This document shows, one piece after another, positions 21,319 to 32,053 of a DNA stretch of 64,000 nucleotides. The stretch lies in NCBI GenBank assembly GCA_034401135.1, contig JAWZSP010000002.1:2976001-3040000 (forward strand), given 5' to 3'. This stretch comes from Volutella citrinella. Lineage: Eukaryota; Ascomycota; Sordariomycetes; Hypocreales; Nectriaceae. Below the pieces are notes generated by a model. The model worked only from the letters and a program-made list of their open reading frames with translations, ran no database searches and was not told the origin of the DNA. The translations under genes and the position numbers were made by a program. The number at the start of each line of letters is the position of its first letter. Positions within the stretch are counted from its first letter, which is position 1.

Positions 21319-24300
21319 AGGGCAGGAGGAAAGCGGGGTGGTGCGGGAGAGGAGGAATGGAGGAGGAAGGAGAATTCGGGCGCTGGATGATATGCGATAC
21401 CAGCAAGCAAGCAGGAAACGGAAGAGAGTGAGCGGTGGAGGAGAAGAAGAGAGTGGTGGAGAGAAAGACAGAGAAGAGGGGATCAATCCTCTGGATCGAG
21501 CCGCTACAGATGCGGGCAGACCAGGTCGACAGTGGTCGCTCAGATAGGAAGGATGACTTGGAGAGGGGAGGCGAGATAGCAACAAGTAGATGGAGCTCGG
21601 GCAAATTCAATCGACGAGCAGCGTACCGCAGTGATAGCAGCAGCCCTTTGTTCAATTCCGGCAACGAGTCCCCAGCCGACCCAGGCAATGAGCGCAACTG
21701 GTACTGGGAAGGTGGAGGGGGGGTGGCGGGGGGAGCTGAAGTGGAGGAGCGCGCAGGATTCGCACGTATGTTCCAGGTTTTCTGTCCTATTGCGCGAGAG
21801 GTAGCAGTCGGCTGTCGCAACGAGGAAAAGCTCCCTGACACACAATGTTGCGACTTGCGGTATGCAATGTTCTCTAAGCAGATCCCGCGCCGGTACAATG
21901 ACGAGTCGGGGCGGCAGAGGAGGAGGAGAAAGGGCGGTGCGCAGTGTTAGTGCTGTGCGAAGCGAACACTGAGAGACTGATGAGAGCTTGTGCGGGTCAC
22001 AGCTGCTTGCCACTAGGTGCGGTCACCTTCGATCACGATTCACCAGTGATGTGATCCACTGGGCTGGGTGGCGGCGGACGGGTCGCCGAGTCCAAAATGG
22101 TTTCGTCCTAGCAGAGTTTGCGGGACGACGCCAGGCTGCGCTGCGGGAAGCCGAAAACCTTAGTGCGTGCCTGCCGGGCCTGAAGCTGGAGCGGAGGCTG
22201 GAACTGAAACTGGGAAATTGGGAGCCTATGCTGGGCCGTCAGGGCGATGCCGAAGTTGACGACGACAAGGAAACGAATTGAAGAATGGTACTGGCACTGG
22301 CACAGGAAGCCTGGGGGATTGGCGGCTGGGATGTCCTGGATCCTGGCAGGGTCAGGTAATGACTGGCTGGTACTGGTACTCGACTGGGCGGCGAACAAAG
22401 ACGTCGTCGAGCTCGGCGCATTCCCCCACAGCCCCCGCTTACTTACTGCGTAATGGTACCTATCAAGTTAGCCGCAGGCGGATTATTCGCGGCTGCGCAC
22501 TGTAGTAACAATACAGCCACTGTAGCAGCTCGATGTCGTTCCTTGTTGCGTGTGGAGGGTATTATCCTCCGGGGTGTTCACGGTAAGGTCGCCTGGTCGT
22601 CTAGGTGTCTCTTTGTCCCAGTCTTGGCCCGATCAAACGCCTGGGCAAATCAATTGATGAGAGGGGGATGTGGAACTGTTGCGCACACGCACACCAGCGA
22701 CCAAAGTCAGTCCTGGGACAAGGTTTCTTGGGAAGCTGGAGCTTCAGTTTGCCCCTCTTTTTCCCTTGCGCCGCCGCCGGATCAGTGAAGGCGCTTCGAA
22801 ACGACCAGCTTGAAGCAACAGTTCAAGCAGTAAGATGGCGCGACCGTGCTCGAGATGAAGGCTGCAGCCGCGATTGGTTGGTGCAAAGCGCAAATCAGCA
22901 GATGTACCGATGTGCTGCTTGCGCGTTGCGGGCTCGCTCTCAAGGTGAGGCGGGCGAGTGAGGGGGTGGAGACAAGAGACTGAGCGACGGATGCGATTTG
23001 AAGCTGGCCAAGGTGGGATGGATAGGTACTTAGATCAGGTGAACCGTGAGCAACGATGCAGTTCAAGGCAGACTGCTCCCTAGAATGGCGGAATCAATCG
23101 TCCTCACGAGTCTCGTGCACAGAAACCAACGTCTTGATTCTCAGAAAGTCGAGATGAAAAGACTTCCCCGGAGGCGTCGGTGTCAAGTGTCAACAGAAAG
23201 AAGCTCCTCCTCCTTCAGACAAAGTTGGCCTCATTGAATTTGGCTTCATTGGAATGGAAGGGAGAGTTTCTCGCAGTGTGTCGCCATGCCTCTAGCGGGG
23301 CACCTTGGATCTAGGCTTGGCCCAGCCAGGCAAGATTTCACGTTTCCATTGCTGCTCGGCACTACGGGACAATGGGTCGGCAACCTGATTGCTTTCAGCT
23401 CCCGGTTGCTTCATGGATGACCGGATCGCGCCGGCCATGGACCATGGCCCAGCCCACTGTACACAATTCAATCGCGAGTCAAGCATCCTGTGGGTGACAG
23501 TCGCGAATCCCGCCAGGCCGGCCACTGAGCTGGTTGTTCTGGCGCTAATTAGCAGAACGGCTAACAACAGCCTCCCGTGTCGAGCTTAGCGCTGTCGTTG
23601 GGAATGTGACGTTAGTAATTACAGTGTACGACGTAGCTAGCTGGCTGGCAATCATCCCGTTGGCTTACCCTGCACTTGCAAAAACGCGATTACATTACTA
23701 CTTGCTTAATGACGGTCGCAATGTGGTGCCTGATCTCGAGGCTTGGACAAAATTTGCGCTAGTTCCTGGTATGTGAGTGTAATGTTGGGGATAAGTAGAC
23801 TCAAGTTGGAAGGGGTGGAAATCTATTCCCGTATGGGAATGCGCCGAGACTTGGCCAGCAAGACTCAAGCATCCGCGCGAAACAGAAGGGCAGCAGGGAC
23901 CAGTAGCACACTCCATCAAAATTAAAATATCACTAGGTGTCGACGTGGGTAGGGCTCTGCGTGAGGGTCTACAGGCCGTGTTTACTTTTGTAACCCTTTG
24001 CGAACATTGGGTTAGGTCAATGGCACTGGTATCATATGTCAGGTCCCTTAGGAGTTTTTGGCCATGCTTTGCTAACTTCGCCGCATCTTGCCTCGACCCT
24101 AATAACTCCAATCGTCGGCATACGGCGGCTCCCAATGCACCGAATACAATATCGGTTTGAGCTCACCTAATACACATCCCTTGGTCTCGGTTGATGTGTA
24201 TTATTAAAGAACAGATTGGGTATTATGATCTAGAAAAGGACCTATTCTTGAGGCTTCGACTACGGCTCAGAAACAGGAATTGTGATCCGGCATTGCGAAA

Positions 24301-24860
24301 CCTTCGAGTGAGTGGTGAGTATGAGATGACGCTAGAAACTACACACAACACATAGGATTATGTCTAGAACCCATTCTGTACTTCACATACTTTTATTTGT
24401 GATAAGATCCAGGTCTATTGGTGTCGTGGTTGGATTCCCGTCTTCTTTCCTCAGCCATCACGTGACCAATTGGAGACAACGTCAGGTGCGCAGACTTAGA
24501 TTTGGGACCTTCTTGCTACCATCGGGCCTCTGGTCGATCGGGGAGTGCGAAGACAATGTCCATCATACACTGCACGGTCTGGGGAGTGTAGTGTAATCGC
24601 CTATAGTAGTGCTGCATTGCTAAGAAATTCGTCAAACTGAAGGTGGCTGCGAGACGTGGTTCGAAACGGAAGGCGGTGAGGCGGGTTGTGGGACTTGCGC
24701 CAGTGCCAAGCTGCTATTAGGGGCAACAAGGTCTATGTGTCTTCATTATGCCCCCAGCTTGTACAATCTGTGCTCCTACGAGCCGATCGCGCCCTTATTA
24801 CCCACGTCACAACCGCCGACGCCAAAGGACCAGACGTTCAGACCTGCGTTGACTTTCACC
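21319..24860. promoter_or_regulatory. Long divergent intergenic region, PKA-C / lectin receptor
   Basis: This 3.5-kb gap separates two start codons. On the PKA coding strand, about 21330-21500 is strongly pyrimidine-rich (CTCCTC, TCTCTT runs), typical of fungal core promoters and 5' leaders, so the PKA transcript probably starts within a few hundred bases. Short open frames occur throughout, but none shows a domain or a convincing spliced gene. The part around 23600-24600 is more AT-rich than the flanks. An E-box joined to a CCAAT box is listed separately at 24458-24470. No tRNA was recognised. Confidence 0.5.
24458..24470 (+). promoter_or_regulatory. TCACGTGA palindrome directly abutting a CCAAT box
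   Basis: An 8-base E-box palindrome (TCACGTGA, bHLH class) is followed without spacing by CCAAT, about 390 bases before the lectin-receptor start. Such pairs can bind a bHLH factor and the HAP/CBC complex. Function is inferred from sequence only. Confidence 0.4.
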
Positions 24861-25986
24861 ATGCGGCTGCCCTCGCTATCGGCCGTGCTCCTTGGCCTCT
24901 GCGCCTGGACTACGAGCGCCGTGAGCCCCAACGACGATGACATTCGAAGCATCACGGTGGGACACCTTGCCCTCCTGTTCTTGACGAGTTTTTCATGCTA
25001 ATTCGCCTGTATGTAGCTGAGGACACACTCCTTGACCCAGGTTCGTCGCGGCGCACACGAGCAATTCTCGCGAGACCACTCCAGCTAACACGAACGACAC
25101 AGCCCTATCTCGACTCGGACATGCAAAGCCGCTGGTACGACTTTGGAGGAGACACCATCGTTAGGACAGATTCGTATGCGACCCCCCCCGCGTCTGATGG
25201 CGGAGGAGTATGCTGACTGGCTTCAGGTATATTCGATTGACCTCTGACCGCCCGTCGCAATCTGGATGGATGTACTCCCGAGTCCCCCTGACTGCCACAA
25301 ACTGGCAAGTTGAGGTCGAGTTCAGGATCTCTGGAAAGAACCAGCTGTACGGCGACGGATTTGCCATGTGGATCACCCGCCAGCGCGCCCAGCAGGGCAC
25401 CGTATTTGGCGGCCCCGACAAGTTTGAAGGTCTCGGTATCTTTGTCGATACCTACAAGAACAACCGCCCCGGAGTCGTCTTCCCCTACGTCATGGCCATG
25501 TTCGGCGACGGTCAGACCTCTTACGAGAAGCACAACGACGGCAAGAACCAGGAACTTGCTGGCTGCTCCGCCCGCGGCCTCCGCCACGCCAACGTCGCGA
25601 CAAAGATGCGCCTCACGTACTTCCAGGACAAGCAGCTGAAGCTGGAGCTCCAGTACAAGAGCGATGACGACTGGACGACCTGCTTCGAGCTGAGCGAGCC
25701 ACCCATGATCCCCAACATCGCCTATGTTGGCTTCACCGCCGAGACTGGCGAGCTGAGCGACAACCACGACATCATCTCCGTCTCTGCCAAGAACCTGTAC
25801 TCTGCCCCCGGCTCTGCCAACAAAGTCGGTGGATCCAAGAGCAAGTCATCCAGCTCGTCCAGCTCTGGCTCCAGCGGTGGTTGGGGCTGGTTCTTCTTCA
25901 AGGTCCTCATGTTCTTCCTCGTCGTTGGCGGCGCCTACGTCGGTTTCACTGCCTACCGGGCGAAGAGCAAGTCACACCGCTTTTAA
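24861..25986 (+). CDS. L-type lectin cargo receptor (VIP36/Emp46-47 family)
   Basis: Type I membrane lectin of the early secretory pathway that binds high-mannose glycoproteins for ER-Golgi transport. Four exons, 24861-24956, 25017-25040, 25103-25173 and 25227-25986, with introns of 60, 62 and 53 nt, give 316 aa. Exon 2 is a 24-nt microexon encoding LRTHSLTQ, the start of the lectin domain. A signal peptide (MRLPSLSAVLLGLCAWTTSA) precedes SRWYDFGGDTIVRTDSYIRL. The carbohydrate-recognition core has GDGFAMWITRQR, GLGIFVDTYKNN and a NDGKNQ segment. After a Ser/Lys linker a single TM (FFFKVLMFFLVVGGAYVGF) leads to a short basic tail ending SHRF. Emp46/47 have long coiled coils that are missing here, so VIP36-like is the closer label. 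Confidence 0.93.
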
Positions 25987-26418
25987 GATGCGGCCTGCCG
26001 GATACGGGCAACATTTGGGTAGAAAATGTCGGGGAGTCGGTTGGCTTGCAATGAGAGCGTTGCTATGTTGCGATGGGCTATTGCAGAAATCGCCCATCAT
26101 GGGCTGGTGGGATCTTTTGCTTGTTACGTAGCCTTGTAAATTACCTACGGTATTGGCGTGGAAGGATTTCCCAAAAATTGCCTACAGAGACCATGTTGAG
26201 CTGCCATGACTCTTGGTGGATTACAGAGTCTTAGAAGCAAAAACTAATATCTAGCGTCATGCAAATAAAAAACATGTATAAGTTAGAGAGCACGGGTTCA
26301 GGTGAAATGCCACTGGGACAAAAGAGATATTTCCAAAAGCTTGAAGTGAATATCATCAAGGCATCATCTTGGGTGTGATCCCTCCCCGAGCACATGAACC
26401 ACGGCCGAAGAAACCCCC
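25987..26418. other. Convergent 3' region between lectin and MDR genes
   Basis: The 432-base stretch holds both 3' UTRs. A polyadenylation-type AATAAA lies at 26264-26269 on the plus strand, 278 bases after the lectin stop. Nothing else is recognised. Confidence 0.55.
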
Positions 26419-27655
26419 TCACAACTCATAGACGATCTTATAACCAGAAATATTCCCACTGCGATGCTCTTGGAACCCCACCTCAACACCATCCAGCCCG
26501 CCGGGAATTACCTTGACCTTGCTTGGCTTAATTTTCCCAGCGTCAATCAAGGCAGGCAACTCCTCACAGAACGCAGCCCCAAGTTGGTGGTCATCCAGGC
26601 TCAGCTATTCATTAGATCAGCATCATGTTGTTTCAGGGGGGAAAAGAATGGACTGCCATCACAGCAAGACTGACCGGATAAGTGAACTCCTTGTAATGGT
26701 GGTCTTTCAGAAACACTGTCCAGATGAGCACATCCTTGACTTTTGTTTGCTTTGACACATTTTCAGTAAATGCTTGGCCGGGTCGGACGGTGCAGAGTGT
26801 GCCACCGCGCATGCTAATGGCTTGAGAAGCGAGCGCCGATGATGTGTCGTTGCCGATCGTGTCAAAGACATACTCAAGCTCTGGTGCCACTGACTTGATG
26901 GACTCGACAACGTTCGAGTCTCGATAGTCAAAGACGTGGTCGGCCCCCATGGATCTAACTAGGTCAAAAGAATGGGGACTGCAGGTGGTGACGACCTTTA
27001 GGCTGTACAACTTTGCAATCTGGATGGCATAGAGCCCCACGCTCGCTGCGTGCCGTATGTGACATTAGCTCGTATTCCACTTTCCAGACTGGACCGGGTT
27101 CACATACAACTTCCGCCCCAAACCAGGACCGTGGACTTTGACCCGGAATCAATGCCCAGGCAGTCCTTTGAGAAGAGCGCCAGCAAGGATGTAAGAGACG
27201 CGAGAGGAATGGTAGCTGCCTCGGACAGCGAAAGGGTCTTGAGCACCTTGAAGCAAATTCGCTCGTCGGCGATGGCGTATTCGCTATAAGCCCCGAGCCC
27301 CTTGATCTCGCCGCCCCATAGAACAGCCGCGATGTCGTCGCCTTCTGCAACTCTGGTAACTGAAGAGCCTACGGCCTCGACGGAGCCGGCAAAGTCACAG
27401 CCGAGAACCGTGCCGTCCCCGAATACCTTGAGATCAAACGCTTGTACTGGCCAAAGGTGTCAGTGTTGGATTGAGCTCGTGAGGAAAGTGGGAGAGGATA
27501 ATCGCACCATCAGTGGGATTCTGAGCGACGGACTTGACTTTAACGAGCACGTCATGGGGGCCGAGAGGTCGAACAGGCACGTCCTTCTTGACCAACCGAG
27601 GTGAGGCGCTGGCAGACCCCTCAATAACCAGCGCCTTTGTAAACCCATGCGCCAT
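26419..27655 (-). CDS. Zinc-independent MDR-family oxidoreductase (quinone/enoyl reductase-like)
   Basis: Medium-chain dehydrogenase/reductase, NAD(P)H-dependent; substrate unknown. Exons 27508-27655, 27108-27446, 26675-27045 and 26419-26604 join in frame to 347 aa with introns of 61, 62 and 70 nt. The GroES-like N-terminal domain has KALVIEGSA, PLGPHDVLVKVKSVAQNPTD and the strongly conserved VLGCDFAGSVEAVG. The nucleotide-binding Rossmann loop is VLVWGGSSSVGLYAIQIAKL, the GADHVFDYRD segment follows, and IKPSKVKVIPGGLDGVEVGF is near the end. No structural-zinc Cys cluster is visible, so it belongs to the quinone reductase/trans-enoyl reductase side of the family. Related proteins often sit in secondary-metabolite clusters, but the neighbours here are housekeeping genes, so a stand-alone role is likely. 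Confidence 0.9.
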
Positions 27656-28392
27656 AATGTGTGGATTAATGAAGCGGGGAACACTTGAGAATGTTTGTCT
27701 CACTTCAAACTAATGGGATTATTGCACCACAGCGTTGTTGTTGAGAGAGTTGCAAGTATTGGCACCTACGGCAAGGGGCAGGCGTTGATGAGGTTTATAT
27801 ACTTGCAGAGAGCGGCTTGTATCACGGCATCATCATGGAGCACGGTGGGGTTATCTGTCGTCACTTCAAATCCTGTCATTGGCTTTCGGCTACAACTTGA
27901 GGGCGTTCGACTTTGGGTGCCAATTTGGTCAGACTGCCCGCAACAGCTTTCTGGCAGCCCTGCCAACATGCACATGGCTGCACCTCTGTACCTTTGGATC
28001 CCTGGTCACGCAAAGGACTAGCGGCTGTTTGCTCCTCGCGAGCATCCCTTGCTTGATCAGCATACGACTGAAATGGCTTACAAATTGAAGAAAATCGGTT
28101 CCATTTTCTTGACTAGGTAGGATGGAAAACGGAGCAAATCAAAATGTCGAAGGTTGCCCAGCGCAGGTTATTCTATGCGCTGCCTCCCCACTCATGACGA
28201 TTCGAAGCGATGGATATGGCAAGTGGTGCCGCTTCATATGAGACTTGGACTCTTGGTACCAAAAAGGCTTAGTCATCAGGTAAACTCGGCCCGCAATTTT
28301 CGCCGACCAACAACCTTGGGCCTCTGATTGTTCATCTACAAGCGCCAACTTATCAAGTAACAAATCGAATTGAATCGCCGCAACTCAGAACA
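27656..28392. promoter_or_regulatory. Divergent intergenic region, MDR oxidoreductase / Tim13
   Basis: These 737 bases must carry both promoters. Only short frames lie here and no distinctive motif was recognised. Confidence 0.45.
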
Positions 28393-28783
28393 ATGGACTC
28401 CAGCAGCGTCAAGCAAGCCGTCGTGAGGCAGGTCCTTACCGAATCCAGCGTGGCCAATGCCCGCGTCCTGATTGAGGTGCGCAGCCCCCCCCACCGTCTA
28501 TCCTTCCTGGCCCGTTTCGCGGCGCAAAACTTGAGCGTCAAGGTTCCCGCGAAAAGCTTCATCTGCGCTGGGACTGCCGCATTATGCTGACCTTGCGGCC
28601 CCGACCCAGAAAATCCAGGAGAACTGCTTCGCCAACTGCGTTCCCAAGCCCGGCGCCTCCCTCTCGAGCGGCGAGCAGACCTGCATGACGTCGTGCATCG
28701 AAAAGTACATGAATGCCTGGAACCACGTCAACTCGACCTACATCACCCGCCTGCAGCAGCACGGCCAGTCCGTCGGCAACTGA
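28393..28783 (+). CDS. TIM13: Mitochondrial intermembrane-space chaperone Tim13
   Basis: Small Tim protein; with Tim8 it forms the hexameric chaperone that escorts hydrophobic precursors across the intermembrane space to TIM22. Two exons, 28393-28476 and 28610-28783, are separated by a 133-nt intron (phase 0, gtgcgc...gacccag with GCTGACC branch site), giving 85 aa, the normal size. The twin CX3C motifs are intact: CFANC and CMTSC, spaced as in the family, flanked by ENCFANCVPKPG and SCIEKYMNAWNHV. The N-terminal MDSSSVKQAVVRQVLTES helix and tail RLQQHGQSVGN also match. No targeting peptide is expected, since import depends on Mia40 and the Cys motifs. Confidence 0.95.
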
Positions 28784-29098
28784 GAAGACCCTTTAACGAC
28801 GATGCATCATCGGTAGTTGAAAGGAGCCGCCTATCCGGGTCAGTCGGCAAAGCGGGGGGGAATGGCTTTTGTATTATATTGTGACAGTAAATTCCTGTAC
28901 GCAAATCTGCAGCTACGCCTGCGAAGACCAAATCAATACGAAGGAAGGGATTGTACGATGGAGAGGCGGAACTCTCGAGTCTACATCAACGGCAATAGAA
29001 AGAGATGGGAGTTGCGTATCAGACACGCGACCCCAAACCGACAATAATTGGAAATAAAGAACTCCCCCTCTTGGGAATTGGGTATAATTATCTCTAAC
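28784..29098. other. Convergent 3' region between Tim13 and NSRP1-like genes
   Basis: These 315 bases hold the 3' UTRs of the two converging genes. No further feature is recognised. Confidence 0.5.
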
Positions 29099-30322
29099 TC
29101 AGCTGTCCCCCTCCGCTGCGCCTGCCTTCTTCTTCTCCTCCTCGGCCGCTCTCTTTCGCGCCAGATACCTTTCCTTGGCGCTTGATATTTCTCCCTCCGT
29201 CTTGCGGCTCTTGGACGCGTGCTCCACCTCTTGCCGCTTGGTCTCCTCTTCCTCGCGGGACCGTTTGAGCGACTGTTCCAGCTGTTCCTCCAGCATGCGC
29301 GACTGCCGCTCTCGCATGGCCTGCTTGCGCCCCATCTGCGGCCCGCCAGACTCCTTGCGCGGCCGCTCTGATGGCCGCTCCGTATCGCGCCGAGCTTCTT
29401 CCTTCTTCTTGGCACCCACGTTGAGGCCGCCCCGTAGGAGCTGTCGCTTGTCGACGACCTGGCCGTCCTCGTTCAGCGCGATGGAGGCGCCTTGGTTGTT
29501 CAATTCCTTGGCGACATCTGCCTCCGACTTCTCCTTCTCAGTTTGGGTTTCCCCATCCCCATCCCCATTCTCCGTCGGCCCGCGCTTGGCCTTTTCCTCG
29601 GCCGCTTTGACGGCGTCTGCATGCCTTTGCTCGTCCTTGTCCAGTAGCTTCTTGTAGAAAGCAGTCATGCCTCCAGTCTTGTTTTTCTTGGCTTCCTCCT
29701 CCTCCCTCTTCTTCTCCTCCTCCTCGAGTCGCTTGTTTTCCTCTTGTTGCTTTCGGTAGGCTTCCGTGACAAACTTCTCCTTGCCCGTGAATTCGTCACC
29801 CTCTTCCTCTCTCTCCCGCGCAATCTTCTTTTCTTCAGCTATTAGCGCATCGCGCTTGCGAACCTCTGCAGCTTGGAGCAGGTTTTTCATATATTTGGGC
29901 TTGCGCGCCTTGTCTTCCTCGGTGACCTGCTTTTTCGGCTTGAAGGAGTCGTACACGGAATCGTACTCGTAGACGCTGGAGTCCAGCTCGGCCGCCGCCT
30001 CTGCGTTTTTCCGTGAGGTGAAAGAGCTGGAAAGATCGCCAAAGGCAGTGTTTGGTTGAGCTTTTGATTTGAGCTTTGGTGGTCCAGTTGTGCGCGGGGT
30101 AGACTTTGCGTTGGTCCTCGGAGGACTGCGTCCAGAACGTGTGGTTTCAAAGCCATCAAGCTCTCCGATTTCTTCCACATTGTTTTTGCCGTTTGCCGCA
30201 TCGGTGTCCGAGTCGTCGTCGTCGTCACCGAACATGGGCCTTCGTCGCGGCGGAGCTGGTTTGGATGCGCCGGGCCTCTTGGTGAGGTTCAACCCAAAGG
30301 CTAGACCCCCAGGCTTGCTCAT
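29099..30322 (-). CDS. NSRP1-like nuclear speckle splicing regulatory protein (DUF2040)
   Basis: Single-exon gene of 407 aa. The N-terminus SKPGGLAFGLNLTKRPG resembles the start of many nuclear splicing-associated proteins. Residues ~110-235 match the NSRP1 N-terminal domain: SSVYEYDSVYDSFKPKK, KPKYMKNLLQAAEVRKRDAL, then EREEEGDEFTGKEKFVTEAY and a Glu/Lys-rich helix, ending with GGMTAFYKKLLDKDE. The C-terminal half is highly charged, with KKKEEARRDTERPSERPRKE and RYLARKRAAEEEKKK, and probably disordered or a single helix with nuclear signals. Vertebrate NSRP1 modulates alternative splicing; the fungal role is inferred. It is divergent from the LysM gene. Confidence 0.85.
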   Translation of the reverse strand: MSKPGGLAFGLNLTKRPGASKPAPPRRRPMFGDDDDDSDTDAANGKNNVEEIGELDGFETTRSGRSPPRTNAKSTPRTTGPPKLKSKAQPNTAFGDLSSSFTSRKNAEAAAELDSSVYEYDSVYDSFKPKKQVTEEDKARKPKYMKNLLQAAEVRKRDALIAEEKKIAREREEEGDEFTGKEKFVTEAYRKQQEENKRLEEEEKKREEEEAKKNKTGGMTAFYKKLLDKDEQRHADAVKAAEEKAKRGPTENGDGDGETQTEKEKSEADVAKELNNQGASIALNEDGQVVDKRQLLRGGLNVGAKKKEEARRDTERPSERPRKESGGPQMGRKQAMRERQSRMLEEQLEQSLKRSREEEETKRQEVEHASKSRKTEGEISSAKERYLARKRAAEEEKKKAGAAEGDS

Positions 30323-30778
30323 GTTGAAGGGCTCTCGGTGCGTCGATGCGCGCCTGGATGGATTTGCAAAGAGTGAATTGATAGATACGGCTGCTTTGAA
30401 AGGAAGAGGCTGATCTGCGGCGGCGTGCTGCGGCGACTGGATTCTGGGTGTTGTGTGTGAATTGGAAGTAACCTAGAGTTGGGTGCCGTTGGAAGTCGCT
30501 GTAGGCATGCTACGAAACCAATGCAGCGAATGCCTGGGGCTTGGTGGAGCACCGGGCAGCAACCTGGTTAGTCTCGGTGGAAGCCAACAAACCCCGGGAC
30601 TACTAAATACCTTATGATGGGCCACCAACAACCTCAATTGGCTCAAACAGTCTGTTTCATTGCGAACAATATCTGCGATGTCATCATGACTGGTTTAAAA
30701 GGCATCTAGTCTCATCTCATCTCTTCGCATTCATCCTTCGCCAGCCTCTGGTCGTTATCTGCTGGCTGGCCCAGGTCA

Positions 30779-30796
30779 TGACGTGATTGGACGTCA
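30779..30796. promoter_or_regulatory. Inverted repeat TGACGT-N6-ACGTCA enclosing a CCAAT-box complement
   Basis: Two perfect CRE/bZIP half-sites in inverted orientation are separated by GATTGG, which contains ATTGG, the complement of CCAAT. It lies 165 bases before the LysM-protein start and 457 bases before the NSRP1-like start. A bZIP plus HAP/CBC composite site is inferred, not shown. Confidence 0.5.
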
Positions 30797-30840
30797 ATCA
30801 ATCGCACACCCAACTCTATTGGAGCACGAGGTCACTGTGT

Positions 30841-30869
30841 CGTAGACTCGTAGACTCGTAGACTCGTAG
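30841..30869 (+). repeat. Short tandem repeat, unit CGTAGACT (~3.6 copies)
   Basis: Three exact 8-base units followed by CGTAG lie 92 bases before the LysM-protein start codon. Probably a small promoter microsatellite. Confidence 0.8.
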
Positions 30870-30960
30870 CCATCAGCCGGCAGCTAGATTACCAACCATC
30901 ATCGGTCTGCTTTCATTCCCAACTCCACACCTGATTTCCGCAACCGACCCTGGTGTGAGA

Positions 30961-31820
30961 ATGGCCTCTGATTCGTGTTCAACATGTGCGACGTTACTCT
31001 CTGACGTCCCTGCTTATTCGCAGCATCTGGATCTGGAGGAGCCACTGCCACAAGGCCGTCGGGCTGAGTGCTGCCTCCGGATTATATGTGGCAAATGTAT
31101 TCAGGTCCGCCATCGCCACACACTCCGATACTATGAAGCGGCTCAAATTCTAACTGGCTGCAGGGAAACAAGAGGTTCGCGCAATATTGTCCGTATTGTC
31201 AAGTATCAAATGTCCCGTCGCCATTGCCCCAGGGCCTGAAGGAACCGCCTGCCTATTCCTCGGCCATGTCCCCGGGTCCAGGGATAGCCTCATCATCAGC
31301 TGCTCCACCACCATACACCGCATCTCATGAGAAGCCTGCTGAGGACGAGAAGGCAGCCTTGGCAGCCCAGGATAGTACCAAGCCTGCCCAGGACATCCTA
31401 CACTTCCTCGACCACCAGCACGACAGCATCACTTCCCTCTCCCTCAAGTACGGCGTCCCTGCGCCTGTTCTCCGGAGGGTCAACAACGTCACTAGTGACC
31501 ATTTGCTGGTCGGCCGAAGGACTGTTCTCATTCCCGGGGAGTACTACAAGGGTGGTGTCAGCCTCTCCCCTCGACCCGTTGAAGGCGAGGAGGAGCTGAG
31601 AAAGGGCAAGATCCGCCGCTTTATGACGTCCTGCAAGGTCTCGGACTACGACGTCGCTGTTTTGTATCTTGATCAGGCCGGTTACGATCTTGGAGTTGCC
31701 GTCGAAGCATACTTTGATGACGAGCGATGGGAAAGGGACCACCCTATCGCATCGGGAGCAAGCAGCTCCAAGACGGAGAAGAGTCACAAGAACAGGGGAC
31801 CATTTTGGAGAGGGCTTTGA
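30961..31820 (+). CDS. Intracellular LysM protein with Cys-rich (zinc-finger-like) N-terminus and UBA-like C-terminus
   Basis: Two exons, 30961-31104 and 31164-31820, with a 59-nt intron (phase 0), give 266 aa. The N-terminus holds Cys pairs in a zinc-binding arrangement: CSTC (6-9), CC (37-38), CGKC (43-46) and, across the splice, CPYC (57-60). A Pro/Ser-rich linker follows. The LysM domain is at ~126-176 (SITSLSLKYGV, RRVNNVTSDHLLVGRRTVLI). Residues ~200-240 (VSDYDVAVLYLDQAGYDLGV, then AVEAYFDDERWE) resemble a UBA/TAP-C-like helical fold. There is no signal peptide or membrane segment, so an extracellular chitin-binding effector role is unlikely. Related soluble LysM proteins exist widely in fungi and animals, with function largely unknown. 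It converges closely with Rse1, and the start is the only ATG fitting the Cys-rich exon. Confidence 0.85.
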
Positions 31821-32053
31821 CAGTTCAACTCTCATCAGGTCGCTGATGAGGTTGGGATATTAGATTTCATGCGTCGTATCATCATCCGGGGTAACACGTG
31901 TATCCGTTGGCCGGATGCCCTCACCCTTTCTTTACATCCACAGGGACTGCTGACCCTGTGCAGTTAACGCCATCACCGTCCTAACCAAGGTATATGTACA
32001 ATAATAGCTTGCACCTTCCACCACATCGCAATGATACCACTTCTTCTCTTCTT

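Larger units (their letters stand above)
30323..30960. promoter_or_regulatory. Divergent intergenic region, NSRP1-like / LysM protein
   Basis: A 638-base shared promoter region. It contains a perfect inverted repeat (30779-30796) and a short tandem repeat (30841-30869), both listed separately. No further gene is seen. Confidence 0.5.

Noticed and set aside
20251..21585. PKA start at the upstream in-frame Met (21585)
   Set aside because: The added 89 residues are translated pyrimidine-rich leader, whereas the family N-terminus [11 protein letters not shown] begins at 21318.
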